From: Lewinellaceae bacterium
Lineage (GTDB): Bacteria > Bacteroidota > Bacteroidia > Chitinophagales > Saprospiraceae
DNA length: 27,175 bases
Direction of reading: 5' to 3'
Assembly: GCA_016719605.1 (NCBI GenBank)
Contig: JADJYW010000013.1
Span: forward strand, 1-27,175
Part shown: piece after piece, positions 17,000 to 25,984 of the stretch
Numbering within the stretch: the stretch's first letter is position 1
How the letters are laid out: each line of letters begins with the position of its first letter
Made by a program: the position numbers and the translations under genes
The notes under the pieces: model-generated
The model's database searches: none
Told to the model about the DNA's origin: nothing
What the model saw: only the letters and a program-made list of their open reading frames with translations

Positions 17000-17791
17000 A
17001 TGCGAGGCACTTCTGTACTATTTTTCCTTTTTTGTCTGACGGCCGTACACGCGCAGCAATCTACTTCGCGCATGGGCATCGGCAATACTGTTGCGCCGCC
17101 TCCGCCGGTCAACTTGAACGCCAGCGACGGAGTGTACGACAAGTTTGTGCTTATTCGCTGGGAGCCGGCCGGCAAAGCAAGTGAATACCGCTTGTTTCGA
17201 TCTACATCGCCATCGGGCGCTTCACTGATCGAGCTCACCAGATCGGGCCAAAGTAGCACCTGGTTTTGTGATTACGGCGCCGAAAAAGGCAAGGATTACT
17301 ACTATGCGGTTATGGGTTCCGAGGGGAAGACGTACTCCCCGCTAAGCCCGTTCGACAAAGGTTTTTTGCGCAAAGACGGCAAGGTGGCACAGGACGAGTC
17401 GCTTACCGCTGTCGAGCAGGAGAAGTATGCAGCACCCAAGGTCGTGTTTGTGCTGGTAGAAAATATAAAAACCGACGCCGATGCGTATGTTTCGGGAGGT
17501 ATGGCCGGCCTTTCCATTGCCGTGCACAACATTTTCGATGAGCCGGCCCATCGTACAGAGTTGCGCATCTACCTGTCGGCGGATGCCACTTGGGATTTTA
17601 ACGACCGACTGCTGCTAACCAAAACCTATAGTGGTTTTCCGGCCGGCGCCAGGGCGGTACTCGAAGAAGCGACCTTGCTGCCCGATCCACTTTTACCAGG
17701 CGAATACTTCTTGCTTGTCGTATTGGCCCCGGAGGGCGATATCTTGAACGCCAAAACCGGCGCGACCATCATTAATATTTCCGATCAATGA
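17000..17791 (+). CDS. Exported protein with FnIII-like and CARDB-like domains
   Basis: A signal peptide (ending LTAVHAQ, cleavage near residue 19) leads into a proline-rich linker (APPPPVNLNAS). A fibronectin type III-like domain follows (about 33-105, with KFVLIRWEPAGKASEYRLFRS and DYYYAVMGSEGKTYSPLS). After a linker, residues 145-260 resemble a CARDB-type adhesion domain (GMAGLSIAVHNIFDEP, TELRIYLSAD, LLPGEYFLLVVLAPEG). No enzyme motif is seen. It ends in an ATGA overlap with the next gene (17788-17791), so the two are probably made together. A role as a surface or periplasmic partner of the SprB-like protein is inferred. The same CARDB-like fold occurs in the caspase protein of the opposite operon. 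Confidence 0.8.
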   Translation: MRGTSVLFFLFCLTAVHAQQSTSRMGIGNTVAPPPPVNLNASDGVYDKFVLIRWEPAGKASEYRLFRSTSPSGASLIELTRSGQSSTWFCDYGAEKGKDYYYAVMGSEGKTYSPLSPFDKGFLRKDGKVAQDESLTAVEQEKYAAPKVVFVLVENIKTDADAYVSGGMAGLSIAVHNIFDEPAHRTELRIYLSADATWDFNDRLLLTKTYSGFPAGARAVLEEATLLPDPLLPGEYFLLVVLAPEGDILNAKTGATIINISDQ

Positions 17792-19884
17792 CCCGTATTG
17801 GACTGCTTTTTTTTATCTTGTTTTTTGTAAAAATACTCACTGCGCAACCGCCTTGCGATCCGCCTATTGTGGGTACTGTATCGGTGTCCGGCCCAGTGTG
17901 CCCCGGGGGTACCGTTTTCATCACGTTCTCGTTCAATGGAGATGAGGACGATCTTGATGTGACCTACATTCTGGCGGGTGTGACCTATCTGGTGGAGGAT
18001 GTGGAAGACGGTTTCACCGTCGAGTATGTCGCCTTCAGCAATACGACTGTGGTACTCGTGCTGGCAGAGGGGGACGACGACTGCGTCACGGTTTTAAATC
18101 AAACAGTTCCCATTACAGTTTCGACGCCATTTTTGTTGCTTAACAGCAATAACCCCGCCTGCGGGCAAAATAACGGCAGCATTTCAGCTACTCCGTCTAA
18201 CGGGATCGCGCCATATCAATACAGCCTGAACGGCGGCGCATTTCAACCGGGCGGCAACTTCTCCGGATTATCGGCCGGAAATTATACAGTGGTTGTGCGA
18301 GATGCCATTGGTTGCACGGCCGAGCAGTCGGTCATGCTCACTGCGCCCGGCGCGCCTGCGCTGGGCATTTCCACACAAAATCCCGCTTGCGGACAAAATA
18401 ACGGCAGCGTAACGGCCATCGGCTCCGGCGGTACGCCGCCGTACCAGTACAGCCTGAATGGCGGGTTGTTCCAGTCCGGGGGCGTCTTTTCCGGTCTTGG
18501 GGCGGGGAATTACACGGTGACCGTGCGCGATGCGGCTAACTGCACGGCCGAGCAGTCGGTTATGCTTACAGCGCCCGGCGCGCCTGCGCTGAGCATTTCC
18601 ACACAAAATTCCGCGTGCGGACAAAATAACGGCAGCGTAACGGCCATCGGCTCCGGCGGTACGCCGCCTTACCAGTACAGCCTGAACGGCGGGTTGTTCC
18701 AGTCCGGGGGCACTTTTACTGGTCTTGGGGCGGGGAATTACACGGTGACCGTGCGCGATGCGGCTAACTGCACGGCCGAGCAGTCGGTCATGCTCACTGC
18801 GCCCGGCGCGCCTGCGCTGAGCATTTCCACACAAAATCCCGCTTGCGGACAAAATAACGGCAGCGTAACGGCCATCGGCTCCGGCGGTACGCCGCCGTAC
18901 CAGTACAGCCTGAATGGCGGGTTGTTCCAGTCCGGGGGCACTTTCACCGGTCTTGGGGCAGGGAATTATAGCATGGCCATTCGGGATGCAAATGCTTGCA
19001 TCAACATCGAATCTGCGGCACTAAGTGATCCGGGAGCCAATTTACCGTCGGCAGTAGTATCGGCCAATAGGCTGAGTGGTTGCAACGGAACGGTGTTTGT
19101 GCTCACCGGAAACCTGCCGTCCGGGGCTACGGGTCAATGGGACTCCGACGAGGTGCCGCCACCGGTCTCCGGCAACCCTGTCTGGAACTTGAGCAACGCG
19201 CCGATCGGCACTACGACCGTCACCTGGGTGCTTTCTGCTCCCGGATGCCCGGGCTACAGCACAGCCGTGATCGAGATCAACGTGCTTCCTTCGCCCATAG
19301 CCAACCCGGACGGCGTTTTCAACGTGCCGGAAAACGGGAGTGCCGAGGCGCCTGTTTTGCTCAACGACGTTCTGGCGTTGCCGGTAACTGCCGGTATCCT
19401 GAGCGGGCCGGCACAAGGCTCGGCTTTTCTAAATACACAAAATCTGCTCGTTTATCAGCCCGATGCTACTGCCGAGGGTTTGGATACCGTGGTGTATGAA
19501 ATTTGTTATCAGGATTGTCCCAATGAATGCGATACGGCCCTGGTGGTTTTTCGGAACATTCGGGCTGACGATCCTTGCATTATTACGAGCGATACATCCA
19601 ATGTGTTCACCAACGGTCTTACGCCTAACGGCGACGGGCGCAACGATTTTTTGGTTTTTCGGGTCGTGCGTGTGGAAGATTGCGCCGTTAATTTTGCCAA
19701 AAGCGAAATCATCATTTACAACCGCTGGGGGGATATTATATTCGAAGCATCGCCTTACAACAACGATTGGAGCGGCAAAAACCGCAGCGGACAAGACTTG
19801 CCGCCGGGGGTTTACTATTTTGTGCTGCGTATCACGCTGGATCGCGTCTACTCGCAGTTTGGAAGTGTGATTTTAATTCGATAA
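17788..19884 (+). CDS. Surface protein with SprB-like repeats and gliding-motility-type C-terminal domain
   Basis: The 698-residue protein has a signal peptide (ending KILTAQPP), an N-terminal Ig-like region (about 23-115), four tandem SprB-type repeats of exactly 76 residues (about 120-425; each with ACGQNNGS, YQYSLNGG, SGGxFxGLxAGNY), a GCNGT Ig-like domain (about 430-510), a cadherin-like VPENGSAEAPVLLNDV domain (about 510-600) and a CHU_C-type C-terminal domain (about 605-698: TPNGDGRNDFLVF, IIIYNRWGDIIFE, WSGKNRSGQDLPPGVYYF). That last domain is known to direct secretion by the type IX system. The product is thus likely exported to the cell surface, as an adhesin or matrix protein. The ATG at 17788 overlaps the preceding stop. 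A PorP/SprF gene in the opposite operon may serve its export. Confidence 0.93.
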   Translation: MTRIGLLFFILFFVKILTAQPPCDPPIVGTVSVSGPVCPGGTVFITFSFNGDEDDLDVTYILAGVTYLVEDVEDGFTVEYVAFSNTTVVLVLAEGDDDCVTVLNQTVPITVSTPFLLLNSNNPACGQNNGSISATPSNGIAPYQYSLNGGAFQPGGNFSGLSAGNYTVVVRDAIGCTAEQSVMLTAPGAPALGISTQNPACGQNNGSVTAIGSGGTPPYQYSLNGGLFQSGGVFSGLGAGNYTVTVRDAANCTAEQSVMLTAPGAPALSISTQNSACGQNNGSVTAIGSGGTPPYQYSLNGGLFQSGGTFTGLGAGNYTVTVRDAANCTAEQSVMLTAPGAPALSISTQNPACGQNNGSVTAIGSGGTPPYQYSLNGGLFQSGGTFTGLGAGNYSMAIRDANACINIESAALSDPGANLPSAVVSANRLSGCNGTVFVLTGNLPSGATGQWDSDEVPPPVSGNPVWNLSNAPIGTTTVTWVLSAPGCPGYSTAVIEINVLPSPIANPDGVFNVPENGSAEAPVLLNDVLALPVTAGILSGPAQGSAFLNTQNLLVYQPDATAEGLDTVVYEICYQDCPNECDTALVVFRNIRADDPCIITSDTSNVFTNGLTPNGDGRNDFLVFRVVRVEDCAVNFAKSEIIIYNRWGDIIFEASPYNNDWSGKNRSGQDLPPGVYYFVLRITLDRVYSQFGSVILIR
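18157..19021 (+). repeat. Four tandem 228-bp repeats coding for SprB-like units
   Basis: The same word (GCxTGCGG, coding for ACG) recurs at 18157, 18385, 18613 and 18841, an exact 228-bp period (76 codons). Units 2 to 4 are almost identical in DNA, including silent positions, while unit 1 is diverged. Unit 4 departs from the pattern at its end (from about 18960). This points to recent duplication or gene conversion and to possible copy-number change. Confidence 0.92.
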
Positions 19885-19898
19885 AAACTGGTCTGCCG

Positions 19899-19927
19899 GG
19901 TAACTTTTTTGCATTGGTGCGATATGC
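19899..19927 (+). promoter_or_regulatory. Two-box promoter motif, copy 5
   Basis: GGTAAC (19899-19904), 14 bases, GCGATATGC (19919-19927), 21 bases before the ATG at 19949 and 15 bases after the previous stop codon. One base of the second box differs (G for A). It gives the barrel gene its own start site. Confidence 0.8.
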
Positions 19928-19948
19928 TACTACAACCATCGCACAGCA

Positions 19949-20776
19949 ATGAGACTATTGATTTTTCTTTTTTCCATGTTCCTCGCCACAGCGCCGGCAG
20001 CAGCCCAACAGCAAGTCGGAGTCAGCATCAACGCCGGTGTACGCAAGACCGTTCGATTGAACAAAAAATCCAGCATTGACTTGCGGCAACAGATTCAACT
20101 GGTACCCGAGATCAAGAAGTACAGTGGCAAATACGGCGATTTTTTCAACGAAGACGGCTTCTGGCCCATTCCCGACCGTCGTCAAAATGACGACGATGAC
20201 GGCGACGATGATGACGATGATGGCACCGGCAACAACGCCGGCAACAATCCTGCAAACGAACTGGACGACAACCCACGGCGTATCGCACTGGACTGGCGCA
20301 GCACAAGTGCGGCTCAGTACAACTATCAGGCATTCAAGTGGCTGCGAGCAAGCGCCGGGTACGCTCTGATGCACGACTGGGAAAAGCCGCGCCACAGCTT
20401 ACGCGCCGAGGTTGCTTACCGCCCACTCAAACATTTCAAGGGCAAGCGCAAGTGGGATGTGGCCGTTCGCACGTTGTTCCAGTACAATGGCGCTGAGCAC
20501 AGTAAGAAGCGGGAAATGCGTTGGCAGGCCTCGCTCGTGCCGCGTGCAGATGTTGCCTGGACATTTCACAAAAACCACACCCTTACCTGGAGCAACGCAC
20601 TCAACGGTGTTTGGGACGACAGCATTTTCAAGTTTGATCGCTGGCGTACCAATATCAATCTGGCTTTTTCTTATCAAAAAATGCACCGTTTCGTGCTCAG
20701 TTTCCAACACCAAAAACGCCTGGACAAACCGCGTACTACCAACGGGCTGAGCATCGGGTACGAGGTTCGGTTTTAA
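19949..20776 (+). CDS. Outer-membrane beta-barrel protein with Asp-rich linker
   Basis: The 275-residue protein has a signal peptide (ATAPAAAQQQ) and an N-terminal strand pair (VGVSINAGVRKTVRLNKKSSIDLRQQIQL). Residues about 80-105 form an extreme acidic stretch (DDDDGDDDDDDG followed by an Asn-rich NNAGNNPANELDD). Many alternating strands follow (YNYQAFKWLRASAGYAL, HSLRAEVAYRPL, NINLAFSYQKMHRFVLSFQ), ending in YEVRF with the terminal Phe typical of outer-membrane barrels. The layout is like small DUF2490-type barrels, but I am not certain of the family. The acidic stretch could bind calcium or be an exposed loop. The gene ends 16 bases before the convergent RND permease. Confidence 0.8.
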   Translation: MRLLIFLFSMFLATAPAAAQQQVGVSINAGVRKTVRLNKKSSIDLRQQIQLVPEIKKYSGKYGDFFNEDGFWPIPDRRQNDDDDGDDDDDDGTGNNAGNNPANELDDNPRRIALDWRSTSAAQYNYQAFKWLRASAGYALMHDWEKPRHSLRAEVAYRPLKHFKGKRKWDVAVRTLFQYNGAEHSKKREMRWQASLVPRADVAWTFHKNHTLTWSNALNGVWDDSIFKFDRWRTNINLAFSYQKMHRFVLSFQHQKRLDKPRTTNGLSIGYEVRF

Positions 20777-20792
20777 CACTTTTGCTCCGCCC

Positions 20793-23700
20793 TTACATCT
20801 TCTTGTCCCACCACTGCTTCATCTGCCAACCCTTGAGGTACATGACCGGCAGGATGACCAGTGTGATAAACGTGGCGAAACTCAGGCCGAACACAATTGT
20901 CCAGGACAACGGCCCCCAGAACGAAACGGAGTCACCGCCGAAGAATATCTTGGGATCACCATGCGTCAGCAGGCTCTCGAAGTCAATATTGAAACCTACC
21001 GCCAGCGGAACAAGGCCGAGGATAGTAGCCGTGGCGGTGAGCAGCACCGGGGTCATTCGGATACGACCCGCTTCGATGACAGCCTCGCGCACGGGTGTTC
21101 CTCCGGCGCGCAAATGGTCGGTAAACTCGACCATTAGAATACCGTTTCGCACCACAATACCAGCGAGAGCAACGATGCCCACGCCCATCATGATCACGGA
21201 AAATCCATATTAAAATGGCCATTCCGAGCAGCACACCAATGATGGAAAAGGCTACCTCGGTCATGATGATGAGGGCTTTGCCAAACGAGTTGAACTGCGT
21301 GACGAGAATGAGCAGGATAATGAACAGCGAGATAATGAGCGAGTTGCCCAGAAAACTCATGGCATCCATCATTTCGGCATCTTCGCCGGCAAAATTGACC
21401 GTGACGCCTTCGTAGGCAGGCAAGGCAAGCAGGGCAGCTTTCACGGCATTTACCACCTGGGTTTGTTTGGGTTGGTACTCGGCGGTAATGTTGGACGAAA
21501 GCGTCACCATTCGCTGCTGATCCATGCGGCGGATGCCGGCAAACGTATTCCGGTAGGCCACATCTGCCAGAGCGGACATGGGGACAGAGCGCAACACACC
21601 GCCCATGTTCATATCGCGGAACGTAATGTTGAGGTTTTCCACGGAATTGATATTCTCGCGCTGGTCTTTTTGCAGGCGGATGTTGATGGGCAGTTCATCC
21701 TCGCCGTCGCGGAATTTGCTGGCTTCTTTGCCGAGGATAGCCGTGCGGAACTCGGTGCCGATCTGGGCCGTGCTGATGCCTTCGCGGTTGGCGCGCTCGC
21801 GGTCAATCTGTATGTTGATTTCGGGCTTGGACACAATGAGGTCGCTGCGCAATTCTTCCACACCGGGGATCGCCAGGGAATCTAAGTAGCGTTTCACCGC
21901 CATAGATACCTTGCTGAGCGGGCGAAGTCGTCGCCGCGGATTTCCACAGAAATTGGTTTCGGTGTCGGCGGCCCCCGATTCCTGATCCACCGTGATTTCG
22001 GCGCCTGGAATAATACCGTGGGTGGCCTCCCCGAATTTCGTCCATGTATGCCTTGGTGCTCACGCCGTTGCGTTTGCCGTACTCAACAAATGCCACACCG
22101 ACCTTGCCCTTGTTGGAAGTAGCCGAACGGTCGAATTGATCCTCCGAAGCATTCAGTGCCACATTGGAAATGACGGATTCCACGATGGGATTGTCTGCCC
22201 CGAGCACTTCCACCACTTTGCGCTCCATGACTTTGGTGAGCGAATCGGTGACGTTTACATCGGTGCCGACAGGCATATTCAGATAGACGTAGATAAAGTT
22301 TGGGTCGGCCTTGGGAAAGAGCACGATGTTGGCTTCCCTCGAAGCGGTGATACCGCAGGAACCGATGAGCAAAACAAACATACCCACCAGCATTGTCCAT
22401 GGACGCCCAAGGGCGAAATCGAGGAAACGCGCATAAATGTTCTGAACAGCGGGCCAGGCTTTGGTTTGAAAACGCTCCACCAAGCCCTGCAATACAAACC
22501 GGTACAGCACGATGAGCAGCGCCAAAACAACCAGAAGGTTACCTGCAAACCAGTTACTATTGGCATAAAAATAAACAAGTGCCAACCCGTAGAGCACATA
22601 GCCGGCTATGGTGCGGCGGCGGCTTTTTCGGGTCGGTTTTATCGAATCGTCGCCATCACGGCGCATAAACCACACGGCAAACACCGGATTGATGTGAGGC
22701 TACCAACAGCGAGGCCGTGAGCGTGATGATAATCGTAACCGGCAAGAAGTGCATGAACTTGCCGAAAATACCCCCCCAAAATACAAGCGGAAAAAACAAC
22801 GCCAGAATAGTGGCGGTACCGGAGAGCACGGGCAGGAAAACCTCCGATGTGGCCTTTTTGGCAGCCGTGACGATGTCTAATTTTTCGTCATTGTACACCC
22901 GGTGCGTATTTTCTATGACCACAATGGCATCATCCACCACAATACCCAGTCCGAGCAAAAAAGCAAAAAGCACGATCATGTTCAGGGTGAAACCGAATGC
23001 CGGCAACAGCATGAACGCAATGCACATGGACAGGGAGCACCGACATGGCTACGAAAATAGCATTGGTGCCTCCATGAAAAACATGAGGATGATGGTGACG
23101 AGGATAAAACCGATGATGATGGTGTTGATGAGGTCGTGCAGCGTGACGCGCGTGGCGTTACTTTGGTCGCCGGTGATAACCACGTCCAGATTCGGCGGGA
23201 ACTCGGAGGTTTTCATCTCGTCCACGAGTTCCTTGATTTTGTCGGAAGCGTTGATGAGGTTTTCGCCGGAGCGCTTGATGACGTTGAGTGCGATGACGTT
23301 TTTGCCGTTCAGACGGCTGAAACTTTCCTGTTCTTCGTAGCCCATTTTCACCTCGGCTACATCTTTGAGAAACATTTGAGCGCCGGACTGGGAGGCGCCA
23401 ATGATGTTTTGATTTGCTCCTACATCCTTGAAATCGCCATGAATGGAGATCGAGGGTCATGCCACCAATGTCCACGTTGCCGGCAGAAATAGTCATGTTC
23501 TCGAAAGCGATCGCGTTCTCGATGTCGCGAAAAGTCAGTTGCGCAGCAGACATTTTATACTTGTCTACGTTGATTTGCACCTCCTTGTCCAGGGCGCCCA
23601 CCAAATCTACGCGGGTGATTTCCCGCATTTCCTCAATGCGATCCTTGAGTTTTTCGGCGTAGTCCTTAAGTTTGTCCAAACTGAAATCGCCCGAGATATT

Positions 23701-24134
23701 GACGTTCATAATCGGAACTTCGGAGATATCGAATTCCGTGATTTGCGGGTCGTCAAGCAGGTCGTTGGGCAGATCGCGTTTGGCTTTATCCACAGCGTCC
23801 TTTACCTTGTCTTTACACAACACCACGTTCAGGTTGGTGTTGAACTCAACGATGATGCTGGAAAAATCCTGCACCGACGAGGAGGTCACTTTTTTCACCC
23901 CGGCAATGCCCTTCAGTTGTTTTTCGATGGGCTTGGTGACGAGTTGCTCCATGTCGGTCGGCGATGCGCCGGATAGACCGTAGAGACGAAAAAGGTGGGC
24001 ACAAACCACATCAGGAACTGCTCTTTGGGCGGGGAATTGTATGACATGATGCCGGCGAGCGTGATGAGCACCGTGATGATAAAAATGCTCGTCCGGTTAT
24101 CAATAGACCAGGAAGTTGGTTTGAATTCTTTCAT
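20793..24134 (-). pseudogene. RND-family efflux permease (AcrB/CusA-like), frameshifted
   Basis: One permease of about 1100 residues is split by at least six indels. From the ATG at 24134 it reads MKEFKPTSWSIDNRTSIFII (first helix), then in later frames GASPTDMEQLVTKPIEKQLKG (porter domain), VDLVGALDKEVQINVD, ALNVIKRSGENLI, helix 4 with the proton-relay acids in GLGIVVDDAIVVIENTHR (about 22930), ANIVLFPKADPNFIYVYL, PEINIQIDRERANREGIS, and the second membrane half ending ILPVMYLKGWQMKQWWD at 20793. It would be the inner-membrane pump of a tripartite drug or metal exporter driven by protons. Breaks fall near 23980, 23450, 23050, 22690, 22050, 21930 and 21210. Conserved residues persist across them, so the gene may be intact in the organism. 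Confidence 0.88.
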
Positions 24135-24202
24135 TTTAGGAAGTGCTTATGTGAATTGGTCAATGGCAGGACTCAGGGGGTTTTATTTTTGTCGGAAAAT
24201 GA

Positions 24203-24210
24203 TACATTTG
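24203..24210 (+). promoter_or_regulatory. Possible Bacteroidota housekeeping promoter (-7 box)
   Basis: TACATTTG matches the Bacteroidota -7 consensus TAnnTTTG exactly and lies 18 bases before the ATG at 24229. A -33 partner is weak (TTTT at 24181-24184). It does not resemble the two-box motif of the central locus. Confidence 0.4.
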
Positions 24211-24228
24211 CAAAGCAAAACGAGGAGT

Positions 24229-24748
24229 ATGGACTTAAAAAACCTGTCCGATCGAGATTTAGAGAACTTGTATGCCCACCAGAAGCGGGTGCTTTTTGCT
24301 GGGCCAATCTCACGGCTTTGAAAAGTATTCCAGCCAAACGATCCGATCTATGATTGACGAAGCCTTGGACAAAATTTTACTCATTCAAAAAAATCGAACG
24401 CCGTAAGCATGAAAAAGCAATTAGTGAACAAATTGAGCAACTGCTGGATCGGTTAATGGCCCTGTCTCCGGATAATGTTGAAGCATTTTTCTTGACGAAT
24501 GGAAACCTTTTATCGAAAGCCTGCCATCAGAGTCCGCCAAAACATTGGCATTTGAAAAACTCTGGAAACGTCAGGTTGACAATCTTTCGCGAATCGCATC
24601 GCACGTTCCTGCGATGTCTGATGAGTCCTTTGAAAAACTTGAGCCGCAACTTCAAGGGCTGGTGTCTGCAGGAGAATCTCTCCCGCCCAACAAAGAAAAG
24701 TTGTGGCTGCCACATAGAGCGTGTTTTTGCCAACCCGAAAGTTCTTAA
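24229..24748 (+). pseudogene. Unrecognised small helical protein, frameshifted
   Basis: I do not recognise a family. The ATG at 24229 reads MDLKNLSDRDLENLYAHQ. After an indel near 24300 the chain continues GQSHGFEKYSSQTIRSMIDEALDKILLI, after another near 24385 KIERRKHEKAISEQIEQLLDRLMALSPDNVEAFF, and after a third near 24495 DEWKPFIESLPSESAKTLAFEKLWKRQVDNL, ending about 24748. The joined product would have about 175 residues, charged and mostly helical, without a signal peptide or membrane segment. It lies on the plus strand between the fusion protein and permease of an efflux operon read from the other strand. A possible promoter lies just upstream. Confidence 0.5.
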
Positions 24749-24766
24749 AATCAAATCTGCCGCTGC

Positions 24767-25877
24767 CTAAAACAGCACCGTCTCCCCCCCGTTCACATCC
24801 TGAAACCCTGTGGAAATCACCCGGTCGCCCGCTTTGAGGCCACTGCTGATTTCGACCATGCCGTTGTAGTTGCGCCCCTGTGTAATGGAGACTTTGCGCA
24901 CGGTGGCTTTGTTGCCTTCGCCGCGCGCATCCGCAGCCAGTACAAACTCGCCGCCCTCCGCCGTCTGGATCAGGTTGACCGGCACCACAATGGCTTTGGG
25001 GTTTTGGTAGTCTATGATTTTCATCACCGCGATCATGTTGGCGCGGTAGTCTGATCCACCGGCAGGCAATGCACACTCCACCGTGAACGTCCGGTTCGTG
25101 GGGTTGATGCTCTTGCTCACATACGTTACCCGCGAAGCAACTTCCTTGTCGAGATCGGGGAAGAAAATCTGCACCGGCAAACCCTGTTTCACTTTGGCGG
25201 CATACGCCTCCGGTACGTCGCCCGTGATTTTGTGCTGGCCCCGATTCACAATGTTGCAAAGCGGAACACCGGGAGCAATCGCCTGGCCGGTTTTCAGCAT
25301 CACCATATCCACCGTGCCGCCAATTGGCGCGTAGATTTGCTTTGCTGCATTTGTTCCTTCGTGGTGGCGATACGTTGCTCCACGGCTTCTTTGTTGGTTT
25401 TGCCTGTATAAACTGGATTTCCGTACCGATCTTCTGATCCCATGCCTTTTGCCGGTTGTAAATATCCTCGGCGGTCTTGAGTTGTAGTTCGAGTTCGGAC
25501 AAACCTTTGAGCATGACGTCGTCATCAAGTTGAGCGAGCAACTGGCCTTTTTTACGAAATCGCCGTTTTCACCAATACCCGCACCAATGTACCGGGCATC
25601 CTCGACGTGACGGGTACATTTGTCCTCATCCACCGACCTTGCAGGTCGATGAAATAGCGGAATGGCTGTGCTGCCAGTTCCGTCAGGCCTACGGTGCGGA
25701 TGCGCTGCTGGCCGCCGGTAGCAGGGCCGACTTCTTTCAAGTTGGGCAATTTGTGCCTCAGTTCTGATTTTTGTTCTTTTAGCGTGGCCAATTGTTTGGC
25801 CTTGTCCTGGCAGGCCCGCCGCAAGCAGCAAGCAGCAGCAACAGGAGGGGATACAGTGACGAGGTGGTATGTTTCAT
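24767..25877 (-). pseudogene. Efflux membrane-fusion (adaptor) lipoprotein, frameshifted
   Basis: The ATG at 25877 starts a lipoprotein signal (MKHTTSSLYPLLLLLLAACGG). After a shift near 25800 come a coiled region (QLATLKEQKSELRHKLPNL) and RTVGLTELAAQPFRYFIDLQG. After further shifts the hairpin and lipoyl parts follow (QLDDDVMLKGLSELELQLKTAEDIYNRQ; KIYAPIGGTVDMVMLKTGQAIAPG), and finally the barrel and membrane-proximal domains (VTYVSKSINPTNRTFTVEC, IVVPVNLIQ, VEISSGLKAGDRVISTGF) to the stop at 24767. This is the HlyD/AcrA-type adaptor that joins the RND pump to the outer-membrane factor. At least four indels occur before 25350; the last 190 residues are intact. The TolC-like gene is upstream by 107 bases. 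Confidence 0.87.
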
Positions 25878-25984
25878 ACTGAGTTGGTTGAAAAGTTGCT
25901 GGTTGGCGGGTTCTGGTTGGCTTGCTGGTTGGAAGGTTCTGGGTTGGATGAGCCTTTGGTTTTCGTCATTCCCGCAGGGGCCTG
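25878..25984. repeat. GGTTGG-rich spacer between TolC-like and adaptor genes
   Basis: The spacer is made of imperfect GCTGGTTGG / GGGTTCTGG / GAAGGTTCTGGG words (about 25884-25950), in effect a short degenerate tandem repeat. On the transcribed strand it is a CCAACC-rich leader before the adaptor gene. I see no promoter in it. Confidence 0.55.

Noticed and set aside
18268..18852. Minus-strand open frame with repeated blocks
   Set aside because: Its repeats merely mirror the 228-bp coding repeats of the SprB-like gene.
18157..19021. Regular repeats as a possible CRISPR array
   Set aside because: The period is 228 bp, the repeats are contiguous without unique spacers, and they encode a known protein repeat.
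19385..19410. GGTAAC followed after 14 bases by GCGG, a possible sixth promoter motif
   Set aside because: The second box does not match GCGATAT, and the site lies inside the SprB-like gene.
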